DNA of 15,171 nt from Chloroflexota bacterium (GCA_015661135.1 JACVXW010000014.1:1-15171), one strand, 5' to 3'. Counted from the stretch's first letter, positions 1 to 6,964 are shown. Notes: generated by a model from the sequence alone, not told the origin. Made by a program: numbers and translations.

Positions 1-845
1 TGGCCGGCACGGGCGGCGCGGACCTGCTCACGGTGCTTACACCGGATCGAGCTTCGGTCGATCTCGAGGCGCTGGACGTCGTCGTCCACGGCCCGGTCTT
101 CGCGACCAAGCGGGCGCCCCACTCGCCTCTCCGCGACATTGACATCCGCTCCGGTCCCTCGCGGACCTGGCACATCGGGATGGTCCACGGATCCATCGCC
201 ATTGCTGGCCAGACGGACCGGGACGAGGTCGTCATCACGACCGAGGAGATCGCGGCCAGCGGCCTGGACTACCTCGCCCTGGGCCACTGGCACTCAACCA
301 GTCGCGGGAAGGCCGGCCACACCGTGCACGCCTACTCCGGGGCGCCCGAGCCCGTTGCCCTCGACCAGGACCGGGCCGGGAAGTGCCTCGTCGTCACGCT
401 GGACCAGCACAACAACAAGAAGGTCGTGGACATCAAGGAGCACCAGGTCGGCCGGACCCGTTTCGAGAAGGTGGAGCTGGACGCGGCCACCGTTGCATCG
501 CAGCCCGCCCTCATCGAGCAGCTTGGAGCGCGCGGGGATGCGGACCTGATCCTGGACGCCCGGCTGATCGGCGTCCGGCCGGACGCGCTGGACCTCCATG
601 TCGAGGAAGTCGAGGCGGCCCTCGCCGGGCGGTTCCTGAAGATCCGGGTCCGGGACCGTTCCGTGCCGGCCCTCACGGTCGGGCCCATCCCGCCGCAGGA
701 CACCGTGCTGGGCGCGTACATTCGGGACGTCGAGGCGGCGGTTGCAGAGTTGGAATCCGCGGGCAATGACGATGCCGCCGGCGAGCTTCGGGACGCACTC
801 CGCCTGGGCCGGCTCCTTCTCGCCGGGGAGGAGGTGACCCTGTGA
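1..845 (+). CDS. SbcD/YhaO-like DNA repair metallophosphoesterase, C-terminal part (5' end off window)
   Basis: This is the nuclease subunit of a probable SbcCD/Mre11-Rad50-like DNA end-processing pair. The frame is open from the first codon in the window (base 3) to the TGA at 843-845, about 280 residues. The GTG at base 33 is therefore not the start, and the N-terminal metal-binding motifs lie upstream. Visible calcineurin-like phosphoesterase motifs are MVHGS (His at about visible residue 62) and LALGHWHS (metal-ligand pair GHxH, His 95 and 97). They are followed by YSGAPEPVAL, the usual end of the catalytic domain in YhaO/SbcD proteins. About 170 further residues form the family's C-terminal capping region. 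The gene overlaps the downstream ATPase by four bases (GTGA), as expected for subunits of one complex. The YhaO subtype is inferred mainly from the partner ATPase. The enzyme class is well supported. Confidence 0.85.
   Translation, partial: AGTGGADLLTVLTPDRASVDLEALDVVVHGPVFATKRAPHSPLRDIDIRSGPSRTWHIGMVHGSIAIAGQTDRDEVVITTEEIAASGLDYLALGHWHSTSRGKAGHTVHAYSGAPEPVALDQDRAGKCLVVTLDQHNNKKVVDIKEHQVGRTRFEKVELDAATVASQPALIEQLGARGDADLILDARLIGVRPDALDLHVEEVEAALAGRFLKIRVRDRSVPALTVGPIPPQDTVLGAYIRDVEAAVAELESAGNDDAAGELRDALRLGRLLLAGEEVTL
827..837 (+). promoter_or_regulatory. Strong Shine-Dalgarno sequence for the YhaN/SbcC-like ATPase
   Basis: GGAGGAGGTGA contains AGGAGGTGA (829-837), a nine-base match to the consensus anti-Shine-Dalgarno end of 16S rRNA. 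AGGAGG ends seven bases before the GTG at 842. It lies inside the last codons of the upstream nuclease gene and fixes the ATPase start at a GTG that overlaps the nuclease stop. It is the best ribosome binding site I found in the window. Confidence 0.85.
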
Positions 846-2950
846 GGATCACCCGGCTCCGGCTGGAGAACCTGCGCCGTCACCGGGCCCTTGACCTCGA
901 GCTTGCCCGTGGCCTGACCGTGGTCCGGGGGCCCAACGAATCCGGCAAGACCACCATCCAGCGGGCCATCGAGCTCGGATTGACCCGGCGCGTGACGTCG
1001 GCTTCGGCGGACATTGACGGCCTCCGGTCATGGGGCGCCGGAGAGGAGGCGCGCCCGGTCGTCCGGATCGAGTTCGAGCAGGACGAGGAGGACACGACCA
1101 AGGCCGGGTTCGTGGAGAAGGTCTTCCGCGGCCCCAAGGGCGCCGTGAAGATGGAGTACGACGGCCAGTCGATCGGGGACCCGGCGCTGGCGGACCAGGT
1201 CCTCGCCGAACTTACGGGTGTGCCGACGGAGGCCTTCTTCCGGTCCACGGCGTCCGTCCGTCACCACGAAGTGGACGATGTCAGCCGCGATGAGGGCGCC
1301 CTGAAGGATCGCCTCCAGGCGTCCATCTCCGGCGCGGATCGCGGCACGAGCCGGGCCCGCAAGAAGCTCGAAAAGGCGCTCTACGATCTCAATACCAAGG
1401 GGGACAAGAACCCCGGCCGCCTGAAGGTCGCCGAGGCCGCGGTAACCCAGGCACTGGCCGGCGTCGAGCTGGGTGAGGCGGCCCTGGCCCAGCTTGAGCG
1501 GGATCGAGACCGACTATCCATCGCCCGGGAGCGCCGCGCGGAGGCGGACGGGGCGCTAGCTGAGCGGCGGTCGCTGCTGGAGAAGGCACGCCAGGCGGAG
1601 CGGCTCGTGGTCGAGCGGGACGCGGCCCAGGAGAAGTTCGAGCGCTACCGGACCGCCGTTGCGGTCTCCGATGAACTCGCCGTCATGGGCGAGTCGCACC
1701 CGGCGAAGGACCCGCTGCCGGTCCTCAGAACCACGCTCGCCAAGCTCCGGGCGATCGACGGTCGACTTCGCGAGCTGCGCGCGATGCTGTCCGGCGAGGT
1801 TGAGGTCCACTACGAGGTGGAGGCGCCCGAGCCTCGATCGTGGCGACCTGTTGCGATCGTCGCCATCGTCCTCATCCTCGCCGGTATTGCCCTCGCGGCA
1901 GCCGGGCAGTTCGCGGTGGTCGCGCTCCCCGGCGGCCTCGGCGTGCCCCTCGCGATGGTCGGCGGCGGCCTCGTCCTGGCGCTCGTGGGTCGCCGCCAGC
2001 GCATCAGCGCTACCGGGTTCCAGCGCCAGAAGCAGATGCGCGACATTGATATCGACCGCCGTCTGCGTGGCCGCTCGCTGTTGGAGCAGGAACTCCAGGA
2101 GGCCGAGCTTGAGTTCGCGAATCAGCATGTCTCCCGTATGGAGGTCCTCGCGGCCCAACTGGAAGGGCTTGTCGGGCGCGAACCCCCGGACACGCTGCCC
2201 GGGCGACGTGATTCAGCCGCGCTCGAAGTGGACCAGAAGTCCGGCGCCCTGGAGGCGCTCGGGCCCATCGCGAAGGAGCCTCGCGCGCGCGAGCGGCTGG
2301 AGGTCGAGGTCAAGGATTCGGAGAACGAGGTCGAGGCGGCCCGGGATGAGGAGGCCAACGCCCGCGCCAAGGTCGAGCAGAACCCCGTGGACGCGGAGGA
2401 GGTCGCGGCACTGGCAGAGCGCCTCGCCCAGGAGCAGGAGCGGCAGGCGATGCTCCAGCGCCGGGCGCGCGTCTACGACCTGACCTTGAAGGCCATCGAC
2501 GTCGCAGAGCGGGCCACGATGCGGACCGCTACCAGGTATCTGGAGAAGCACATGGTCGGGGACCTCGCCGCGGTCACGGATGGCCGATATCGGCGCGTCC
2601 GAGTGGATGACGCCAGCCTCGGGATCCAGGTCTTCGCCCCGGAGCGCGGCGACTGGGTGGACGTCACTGCGCTCAGCCAGGGCACGCTGGACCTCGTCTA
2701 TCTCGCCGCCAGGATCGGGCTGGTCCGACTCGTGACCGGGGATCGTCGCCCGCCCCTCGTCCTGGACGACCCGTTCGTGACTCTGGATGACGATCGCGCC
2801 CGTCGGGCGCTCGAGCTGCTCCGCCGGGTGAGCGCTGACTTCCAGATCATCTACCTGACGACCTCGGATCGATATGACGCTGCGGCGGACCTCGTTCGCG
2901 TCCTGGACGCGCCGACGGCTGTGGACAAGGAGGCGGCCGGGGCCGCCTGA
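842..2950 (+). CDS. YhaN/SbcC-like SMC-family ATPase with central membrane hairpin
   Basis: This 702-residue protein is the likely ATPase partner of the upstream nuclease, acting on DNA ends. The N-terminus RITRLRLENLRRHRALDL leads into a Walker A motif GPNESGKTT at residues 30-38. The C-terminal half-ATPase carries the ABC signature LSQGT (611-615) and Walker B LVLDDPF (D642 and D643, followed by P644 and F645). Charged, heptad-like segments (about 190-330 and 390-560) are consistent with coiled-coil arms. Between them lies a hydrophobic stretch at about 335-382, long enough for two membrane passes. I saw no cysteine anywhere in the protein, so there is no CxxC zinc hook. At about 700 residues it is shorter than classical SbcC (about 1000) and resembles Bacillus YhaN in architecture. 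The usual switch histidine near the C-terminus is replaced (YLTTSD, 672-676). Start GTG is fixed by a strong ribosome site and the 4-base overlap. Confidence 0.85.
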   Translation: MRITRLRLENLRRHRALDLELARGLTVVRGPNESGKTTIQRAIELGLTRRVTSASADIDGLRSWGAGEEARPVVRIEFEQDEEDTTKAGFVEKVFRGPKGAVKMEYDGQSIGDPALADQVLAELTGVPTEAFFRSTASVRHHEVDDVSRDEGALKDRLQASISGADRGTSRARKKLEKALYDLNTKGDKNPGRLKVAEAAVTQALAGVELGEAALAQLERDRDRLSIARERRAEADGALAERRSLLEKARQAERLVVERDAAQEKFERYRTAVAVSDELAVMGESHPAKDPLPVLRTTLAKLRAIDGRLRELRAMLSGEVEVHYEVEAPEPRSWRPVAIVAIVLILAGIALAAAGQFAVVALPGGLGVPLAMVGGGLVLALVGRRQRISATGFQRQKQMRDIDIDRRLRGRSLLEQELQEAELEFANQHVSRMEVLAAQLEGLVGREPPDTLPGRRDSAALEVDQKSGALEALGPIAKEPRARERLEVEVKDSENEVEAARDEEANARAKVEQNPVDAEEVAALAERLAQEQERQAMLQRRARVYDLTLKAIDVAERATMRTATRYLEKHMVGDLAAVTDGRYRRVRVDDASLGIQVFAPERGDWVDVTALSQGTLDLVYLAARIGLVRLVTGDRRPPLVLDDPFVTLDDDRARRALELLRRVSADFQIIYLTTSDRYDAAADLVRVLDAPTAVDKEAAGAA

Positions 2951-2980
2951 CGGCGCGCTGCCCGCCCCGACACCGCGAGC

Positions 2981-3859
2981 GTGCCCGAGGTCGTCCTGCC
3001 CGCGTCCCTCGCCGTCGTCGTACTGGGCCTCATCGCGTCGGTCACCTGGGGTGCTTCTGACTTCGCCGGCGGGTGGCTGAGCCGCCGGGCGCCGCTCATC
3101 GGCGTCCTGCTCGGCACGCAGGGGATCGGCCTGCTTGTTGCGCTGGCCGCGGCGGCCGTCCGCGATGAACCGGCGCTCCGGCCAGAGGATGTCGGATGGG
3201 CGGCCCTCTCGGGGATCCTGGCGTCGGCCGGGTTCGCCGGCCTGTACGGCGGGCTGGCACTGGGGCGCATGGGGATCGTGGCGCCGGTCACCGGGCTCAT
3301 CGTGGTCGCCACGCCGGTCATCGCCGGCGCCATCCTCGAGGGGCTGCCCGGTCCACTGACGCTCGTCGGGATTGGTCTCGCCGGGGTCGCCGTCGTCGTC
3401 GTGTCGCTTGCCCCGGACGATGGCTCCGGCCGGCCGATCGGCTTGCGCTACGCACTCGTGGCCGGAGTGGGGCTCGGCCTGACCAGCGTCACGATCTCGC
3501 GGCTGACGGACGGGGCCGTCTTCGGGCCGCTCGTGGTCATGCGGGGAGTCGAGACCGTCCTGTTCGTTTCCTTCATCCTGGTACGCCGCTCTCCGTGGCG
3601 GATCGGCCGGCCCATCTGGCCGTGGCTCCTCGGTGCGGGAGCGCTGGATCTGGTCGGCAATGCCTCGTTCATCGCGGCCACGCAGACGGGGGCGCTCGCG
3701 GTGGCGGCGGTCCTGTCATCCATGTACCCGGTCGTGACCGTCATCCTCGCGGCGCTCGTCCTTCGAGAGAAGATGACCCGATCCCACGGGGTGGGGCTTA
3801 TCCTCGCCGCGATCGCGATCGGCCTGATCGTGGCCGGGACGCGCGGCCAGGCCGTCTGA
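2981..3859 (+). CDS. EamA/DMT-superfamily membrane transporter
   Basis: This 292-residue inner-membrane protein has about ten hydrophobic segments arranged as two EamA repeats (about residues 8-130 and 147-288). The first repeat opens with SVTWGASDFAGGWLSRR, the SxxWG start typical of drug/metabolite transporters. The second repeat ends with the family pattern AAVLSSMYPVVTVILAALVL followed by REKMT, in which the Glu after the penultimate helix is characteristic. Length matches the usual 280-310 residues. Substrate cannot be inferred; family members export amino acids, nucleosides and other metabolites. The GTG start is 30 bases after the ATPase stop with no clear Shine-Dalgarno sequence, but it is the only plausible start just ahead of the first helix. 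Co-transcription with the upstream repair genes is possible, and no functional link is evident. Confidence 0.88.
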   Translation: MPEVVLPASLAVVVLGLIASVTWGASDFAGGWLSRRAPLIGVLLGTQGIGLLVALAAAAVRDEPALRPEDVGWAALSGILASAGFAGLYGGLALGRMGIVAPVTGLIVVATPVIAGAILEGLPGPLTLVGIGLAGVAVVVVSLAPDDGSGRPIGLRYALVAGVGLGLTSVTISRLTDGAVFGPLVVMRGVETVLFVSFILVRRSPWRIGRPIWPWLLGAGALDLVGNASFIAATQTGALAVAAVLSSMYPVVTVILAALVLREKMTRSHGVGLILAAIAIGLIVAGTRGQAV

Positions 3860-3879
3860 GAACCGCCAATGGTGCACGC

Positions 3880-4182
3880 GTGACGGACCCAGGAACGCCT
3901 CCACCCATTGAGACCGTGTGGCACGTCCAGGCGACCTACGCCCCGGACGCGGCCGAGACTCGGACGCCGTTTCGCGCGGAGCACATTGCCCGCATGCGCG
4001 CGCTCAAGGCGGAGGGGGTCGTCGTGGAGGTTGGGGCGTTCGCCGACGTTTCCGCGACCGTCGCCATCGTGCGTGTCGCCACGGAGGACGAGGCGCTCGA
4101 ACTGTTTCGGCAGGACGTCTACATGCGCAACGGGATCTGGGTCGAGATACGCGCCCTGCCGTTCGGCCGGGTTCGCGACTAG
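3880..4182 (+). CDS. YciI-like domain protein (small, 100 aa)
   Basis: This gene starts at GTG 3880, 20 bases after the transporter stop, and ends at TAG 4180-4182. The protein has the YciI/ferredoxin-like alpha-beta pattern: strand WHVQATY, then helix RAEHIARMRALKAEG, strand VVVEVGAFAD, strand TVAIVRVAT, helix EDEALELFRQDVYMRNG and strand WVEIRALPF. His35 and Asp56 align with the conserved His and Asp of YciI proteins, a pair proposed to be catalytic in that family, whose cellular role is mostly unknown. The upstream open frame runs far back inside the transporter gene, so the gene is easy to miss or to call too long. A second in-frame GTG at 3916 is an alternative start that would drop the first strand's lead-in. 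There is no clear Shine-Dalgarno sequence. Confidence 0.8.
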   Translation: MTDPGTPPPIETVWHVQATYAPDAAETRTPFRAEHIARMRALKAEGVVVEVGAFADVSATVAIVRVATEDEALELFRQDVYMRNGIWVEIRALPFGRVRD

Positions 4183-4192
4183 GACTTCGCGA

Positions 4193-4203
4193 CGCGGTCC
4201 GCG
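4193..4203. terminator. Short palindrome between convergent genes, possible weak terminator
   Basis: CGCGGTCCGCG is a perfect 11-base palindrome apart from its centre, giving at most a four-base-pair CGCG stem with a GTC loop. It lies in the 22-base gap between the stop of the YciI-like gene (4182) and the stop of the kinase gene (4205). There is no T-run on either strand, and the hairpin is short, so termination is only suggested by its position. Confidence 0.2.
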
Positions 4204-4204
4204 C

Positions 4205-4726
4205 CTACGGAACCAGCCGGACAACGGCCCGATCGGCGTCCTCGGCGGAGCGCAGCCGGATGATCTGGGCGAATCCTTCGCCCTCGAGCACGCCGCCCGC
4301 AAGCGTCGAGGCCAGTGCTTCCAGGTGTCGCGTGACGACGTGCTCCGGCACGGTCCGCTCGGTGCGTTCAGCATTGCGCTCGAGGACCACTTCGTCCGGG
4401 AAGTCAAGGACGATCGCGATCACCGGGACCCTGTGACGGGCCGCGGCGCGACGGATGGTGCGGCGCGCGGGGGCCGTGACGTTGGTTGCGTCGACGACCG
4501 TCACAAGACCCGCCGCGAGGCGCCGGTCCAGGGCTCGATGGAGCAGCGTGAACGCGCGCCGCGTCGCCGACTGATCCGCGGCGTCCCCTGCGATCGCGGC
4601 ACGGAGCTGATCCGAAGAGAGCACGGCGTCGGGCGGGAAGTGCTTCGCGGCGAAGGTGGACTTGCCCGCGCCGGCTGCCCCGATCAGGACGACGACGGAC
4701 GCATCGGGGATCTGGATCTCGGTCAT
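4205..4726 (-). CDS. Stand-alone P-loop polynucleotide kinase-like protein (Pnkp kinase-domain type)
   Basis: This 173-residue AAA_33/T4 Pnk-like P-loop kinase would transfer a nucleotide gamma-phosphate to a hydroxyl acceptor, probably a polynucleotide 5'-OH. Walker A is GAAGAGKST (16-24). LSSDQLR places Asp39 and Arg42 where the acceptor-activating Asp and Arg sit in Pnkp kinases. VVDATN (77-82) is Walker-B-like. The ERNAERTERTVPEHVV segment supplies lid arginines R117, R121 and R124. The match to the N-terminal kinase domain of bacterial RNA-repair Pnkp is close in motif order and spacing, but the phosphatase and ligase domains are absent and the protein ends after the kinase fold. ATG 4726 is chosen because the Walker A begins about 15 residues later; the longer open frame runs into the Rieske gene. 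It starts 16 bases after the Rieske stop, so they may be co-transcribed. A small-molecule kinase role is possible. Confidence 0.8.
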   Translation of the reverse strand: MTEIQIPDASVVVLIGAAGAGKSTFAAKHFPPDAVLSSDQLRAAIAGDAADQSATRRAFTLLHRALDRRLAAGLVTVVDATNVTAPARRTIRRAAARHRVPVIAIVLDFPDEVVLERNAERTERTVPEHVVTRHLEALASTLAGGVLEGEGFAQIIRLRSAEDADRAVVRLVP

Positions 4727-4742
4727 CGGGCTGTCGATCCCA

Positions 4743-5639
4743 TCAGTCGACGCGACGCCGCGCCTCCCAGCCCCCGCCGTCCGTTCGACGAACCTCGTAG
4801 GCGGGCTGGTCGTAGACGGAGGGGCCGCGGGTGACCCGCCCGTCGGCGAGGCGGTACCGCGACCCGTGCCAGGGGCAGACGATGCAGCCGTCCGTGAGCG
4901 TGCCGCCGGACAGGGGACCGCCGGCGTGCGCGCACTGGTCGTGCAGGGCGAGCACCGTCTCGCCCTGACGGACGAGGACCAGTGCATTGAGCCCCAGCTT
5001 CGCCTTCACCGGGCGCCCTTCGGGAATCTCGCCGCCTTCGTCGAGTTCGGCCGGTTCGAGGGCGATCCACTTCGTGCCACTGCCGCGGAAGGCGTGCCGG
5101 CTGACCATGTTGCCAAGGGCGAACACGAGGTTGCCGCCCACCCAGGCGCCGGCGATCAGGACGAGGAAGCCGATGATGGACGTCCAGATTGCGGCGGCCC
5201 GGTCGTCGCCGTTGACGCCTTCCACGCCGCCGCCCGCGCCGGTGAGGCGCACGGCGAGCGACGCGACGTAGACCAGGAGCGAGACGACCATGAGGGCGCT
5301 GTGGACGGTGGCCCGCTGGCGCGCGAGGCCGTCCGTGTCGGCGTAGTCCGTGGCGCCCGTGACCGCGGACGCCAGCATGGCCAGGATCCCCACGACGAGG
5401 GCGATGTCCGCCGCGGGCCGCTGGTCGAGGACATCGAGGATGATGACGAGGAAGAGGATCCCGATCGGCCCGTCGGTCAGGACCGAGTGGAGCGGGTGAC
5501 CGAGCCAGCGGCCATTGAGGAGGTCGCGGACCGCCGGAATGGGCCGGAAGAGCGCATTCAGCCAGCGGTGGTTGAAGTCGCCCAGCGGCCGGGCCCAGCG
5601 CCCCTGGGCGTCGATCAGGCGAACCAGCCAGCGATGCAT
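4743..5639 (-). CDS. DUF2231-Rieske [2Fe-2S] fusion membrane protein
   Basis: This 298-residue redox protein has an N-terminal DUF2231 membrane domain and a C-terminal Rieske domain. The membrane part has about four hydrophobic segments (about 56-72, 78-96, 112-132 and 148-172) with the family-type GHPLHSVLTDGP (residues 47-58) and a second histidine at the start of helix three (H113). The Rieske domain (about 190-298) carries both cluster-ligand pairs: CAH (C236, H238) and CPWH (C255, H258), separated by 16 residues, with the GPLSGG loop. The short soluble domain resembles ferredoxin-type Rieske proteins of the NirD/BphF kind. It probably passes electrons at the membrane, but no oxygenase, reductase or cytochrome partner is adjacent. 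ATG 5639 is supported by a GGAGGT ribosome site; the open frame continues far upstream antisense to the MFS gene and is not coding. Confidence 0.88.
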   Translation of the reverse strand: MHRWLVRLIDAQGRWARPLGDFNHRWLNALFRPIPAVRDLLNGRWLGHPLHSVLTDGPIGILFLVIILDVLDQRPAADIALVVGILAMLASAVTGATDYADTDGLARQRATVHSALMVVSLLVYVASLAVRLTGAGGGVEGVNGDDRAAAIWTSIIGFLVLIAGAWVGGNLVFALGNMVSRHAFRGSGTKWIALEPAELDEGGEIPEGRPVKAKLGLNALVLVRQGETVLALHDQCAHAGGPLSGGTLTDGCIVCPWHGSRYRLADGRVTRGPSVYDQPAYEVRRTDGGGWEARRRVD

Positions 5640-5643
5640 CGTG

Positions 5644-5649
5644 ACCTCC
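5644..5649 (-). promoter_or_regulatory. Shine-Dalgarno sequence of the Rieske gene
   Basis: On the minus strand GGAGGT sits four bases before the ATG at 5639 (GGAGGTCACG then ATG). It settles the start of the Rieske gene against a very long in-frame extension that would run antisense through the divergent MFS gene. Confidence 0.75.
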
Positions 5650-5693
5650 GGGTGCGGAGCGTAGCGCAGCCTCGGCAATCGGTCCGTTTCCGG

Positions 5694-5699
5694 TAGGCT
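5694..5699 (+). promoter_or_regulatory. Candidate -10 element of a leaderless MFS transcript
   Basis: TAGGCT fits the TANNNT -10 pattern and ends seven bases before the MFS ATG at 5707, so transcription would begin at or next to the start codon. There is no Shine-Dalgarno sequence in front of that ATG, as expected for a leaderless message. No good -35 was seen. It lies within the 67-base gap between the divergent Rieske and MFS genes. Confidence 0.45.
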
Positions 5700-5706
5700 C
5701 CGTCGG

Positions 5707-6933
5707 ATGTCAACCTCGGGTCGGCGTGGCTGGCCGGCGCTCGTCGCCGTCTTCTGGATCACGTCCATGGTCGAGGGCCTGGGCGTGAGCCAGGTCTTCG
5801 CGCTCCTCCCGGCGCAGCTGCACGGGCTCGGCGTTCCCGACGGGGACCGCCTCCAGTTCATCGGCCTGTTCAGCGCCTTGCTGTTCGTGCTGGGCATGCC
5901 CCTCGTCCCGCTGTGGGGTGTCTGGGCGGACAAGTACAGCCGGAAGGCGGTCATCGTCCGGAGCGCGATCGTGGAAGCGGTCGTGTTCACCGGGATGGCC
6001 CTCGCGACCGAGCCGTGGCACGTTGCGGTGAGCGTGCTGCTCATCGGGTTCCAGCTCGGAAACACCGGGGTGATGCTGGCCGGCATCCGCGACGCGACCC
6101 CGCACCATCGCCTGGGGACGGTCATCGCCCTGTTCGGGGCGTCCGGGCCGGTCGGGTTCGCGGCGGGGCCGACGCTCGCCGGCATCCTCATCGACGGCCT
6201 CGGCTGGTCCATCGGCGGGGTGTTCGCGCTATCGGCGGTGCTGTCGCTCGGGACGGCGGCGCTCGTGACGTTCGGGTCCCGCGAGATCCGGCCGGAAGTC
6301 GTGCCGGAGGGCCGGGTGCTGCCGCTCGCGTTCGGGGCGATCCGGGGCGTCCTGTCGGACCGTGCCGTCCGCTCGATCTTCCTGATCTTCGGGACAGCGT
6401 TCCTCGCCGGCCAGATGTCGCGGCCGTACGTGCCGGTCGTGGTCGAACGGGTCATCGGCCTCGGGCCCGGGCTCGCCAGTGGGATCGCGCTGGTGGCCGG
6501 CACGGCGGCGCTGGCCGGGGCCCTCCTCTCACCACTTGCCGGGGCGCTCGGCGACCGGATCGGGTTCCGGCTGGTGCTGGTGGGGGCGCTGCTCGGAGGT
6601 GCCGTGGCGGTCGGCCTGATGCCGATCGTTCCGGGGATCGGCGGCATCCCGCTGCTCGCGGCCGTGGCCGTCGTCTTCGCGGCGTGCACCTCGGCGATCA
6701 GCGCGATGGTCTTCGGGCTGCTCGCGACCGAGGTCTCCGCCGAGCGTCGATCCCAGACGCTGAACCTCGTCTACCTGCCGCTGTACGCGGCCGGGATCGT
6801 GGGCCCCGCACTGGGTAGCGTGGTCGTCCAGGCCGGCCTGCCCGCGCCGTTCTTCCTGGGCACGGTCGTGTTCCTCGCCGGCGCGCTCATCGTCCTGCGC
6901 CGGCATCCCGTCCCGGCGCCCGCACCCGCTTGA
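5707..6933 (+). CDS. Major facilitator superfamily transporter, probable drug/metabolite efflux
   Basis: This 408-residue protein has about twelve hydrophobic segments, the standard MFS length and layout. The loop between helices 2 and 3 carries motif A, GVWADKYSRK (71-80). A second copy in the C-terminal half, GALGDRIGFR (279-288), sits between helices 8 and 9, as expected from the duplicated six-helix bundle. The GASGPVGFAAGPTLAG segment near helix 5 resembles the motif C (glycine/proline-rich) of proton-driven exporters, which favours efflux over uptake. Substrate is unknown. ATG 5707 is chosen because the first helix starts within 12 residues; the start has no ribosome site but has a TANNNT box seven bases upstream. 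It diverges from the Rieske gene and converges on citrate synthase, so it is probably a single-gene unit. Confidence 0.87.
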   Translation: MSTSGRRGWPALVAVFWITSMVEGLGVSQVFALLPAQLHGLGVPDGDRLQFIGLFSALLFVLGMPLVPLWGVWADKYSRKAVIVRSAIVEAVVFTGMALATEPWHVAVSVLLIGFQLGNTGVMLAGIRDATPHHRLGTVIALFGASGPVGFAAGPTLAGILIDGLGWSIGGVFALSAVLSLGTAALVTFGSREIRPEVVPEGRVLPLAFGAIRGVLSDRAVRSIFLIFGTAFLAGQMSRPYVPVVVERVIGLGPGLASGIALVAGTAALAGALLSPLAGALGDRIGFRLVLVGALLGGAVAVGLMPIVPGIGGIPLLAAVAVVFAACTSAISAMVFGLLATEVSAERRSQTLNLVYLPLYAAGIVGPALGSVVVQAGLPAPFFLGTVVFLAGALIVLRRHPVPAPAPA

Positions 6934-6937
6934 TCAG

Positions 6938-6960
6938 CGTCGGCGGGCGGCCCCGCGACG
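6938..6960. terminator. GC-rich hairpin between convergent MFS and citrate synthase genes
   Basis: CGTC (6938-6941), GCGGG (6943-6947), a CGGC loop (6948-6951), CCCGC (6952-6956) and GACG (6957-6960) form a nine-base-pair stem with one bulged G at 6942. It fills most of the 31-base gap between the two stop codons (6933 and 6965), and works on either strand. No T-run follows it, so it would be a non-canonical, possibly bidirectional, terminator or mRNA 3'-end stabiliser. Confidence 0.5.
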
Positions 6961-6964
6961 GGCC

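Noticed and set aside
33..35. GTG as the start of the nuclease gene
   Set aside because: The frame is open to the window edge and the N-terminal phosphoesterase motifs are missing, so the gene begins upstream.
1..4182. Defence system built from the nuclease, ATPase, transporter and YciI-like genes
   Set aside because: The first two genes are a standard DNA repair pair, the transporter and YciI-like protein have no defence link, and no toxin, sensor or mobile-element signature is present.
4727..4987. Upstream in-frame extension of the kinase gene
   Set aside because: It overlaps the Rieske coding region out of frame and carries no kinase sequence; the P-loop begins just after ATG 4726.
5640..6689. 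Upstream in-frame extension of the Rieske gene to about 650 residues
   Set aside because: The extension runs antisense through the MFS gene and is low-complexity Ser/Thr/Pro/Arg sequence; ATG 5639 has a good ribosome site and starts the DUF2231 domain.
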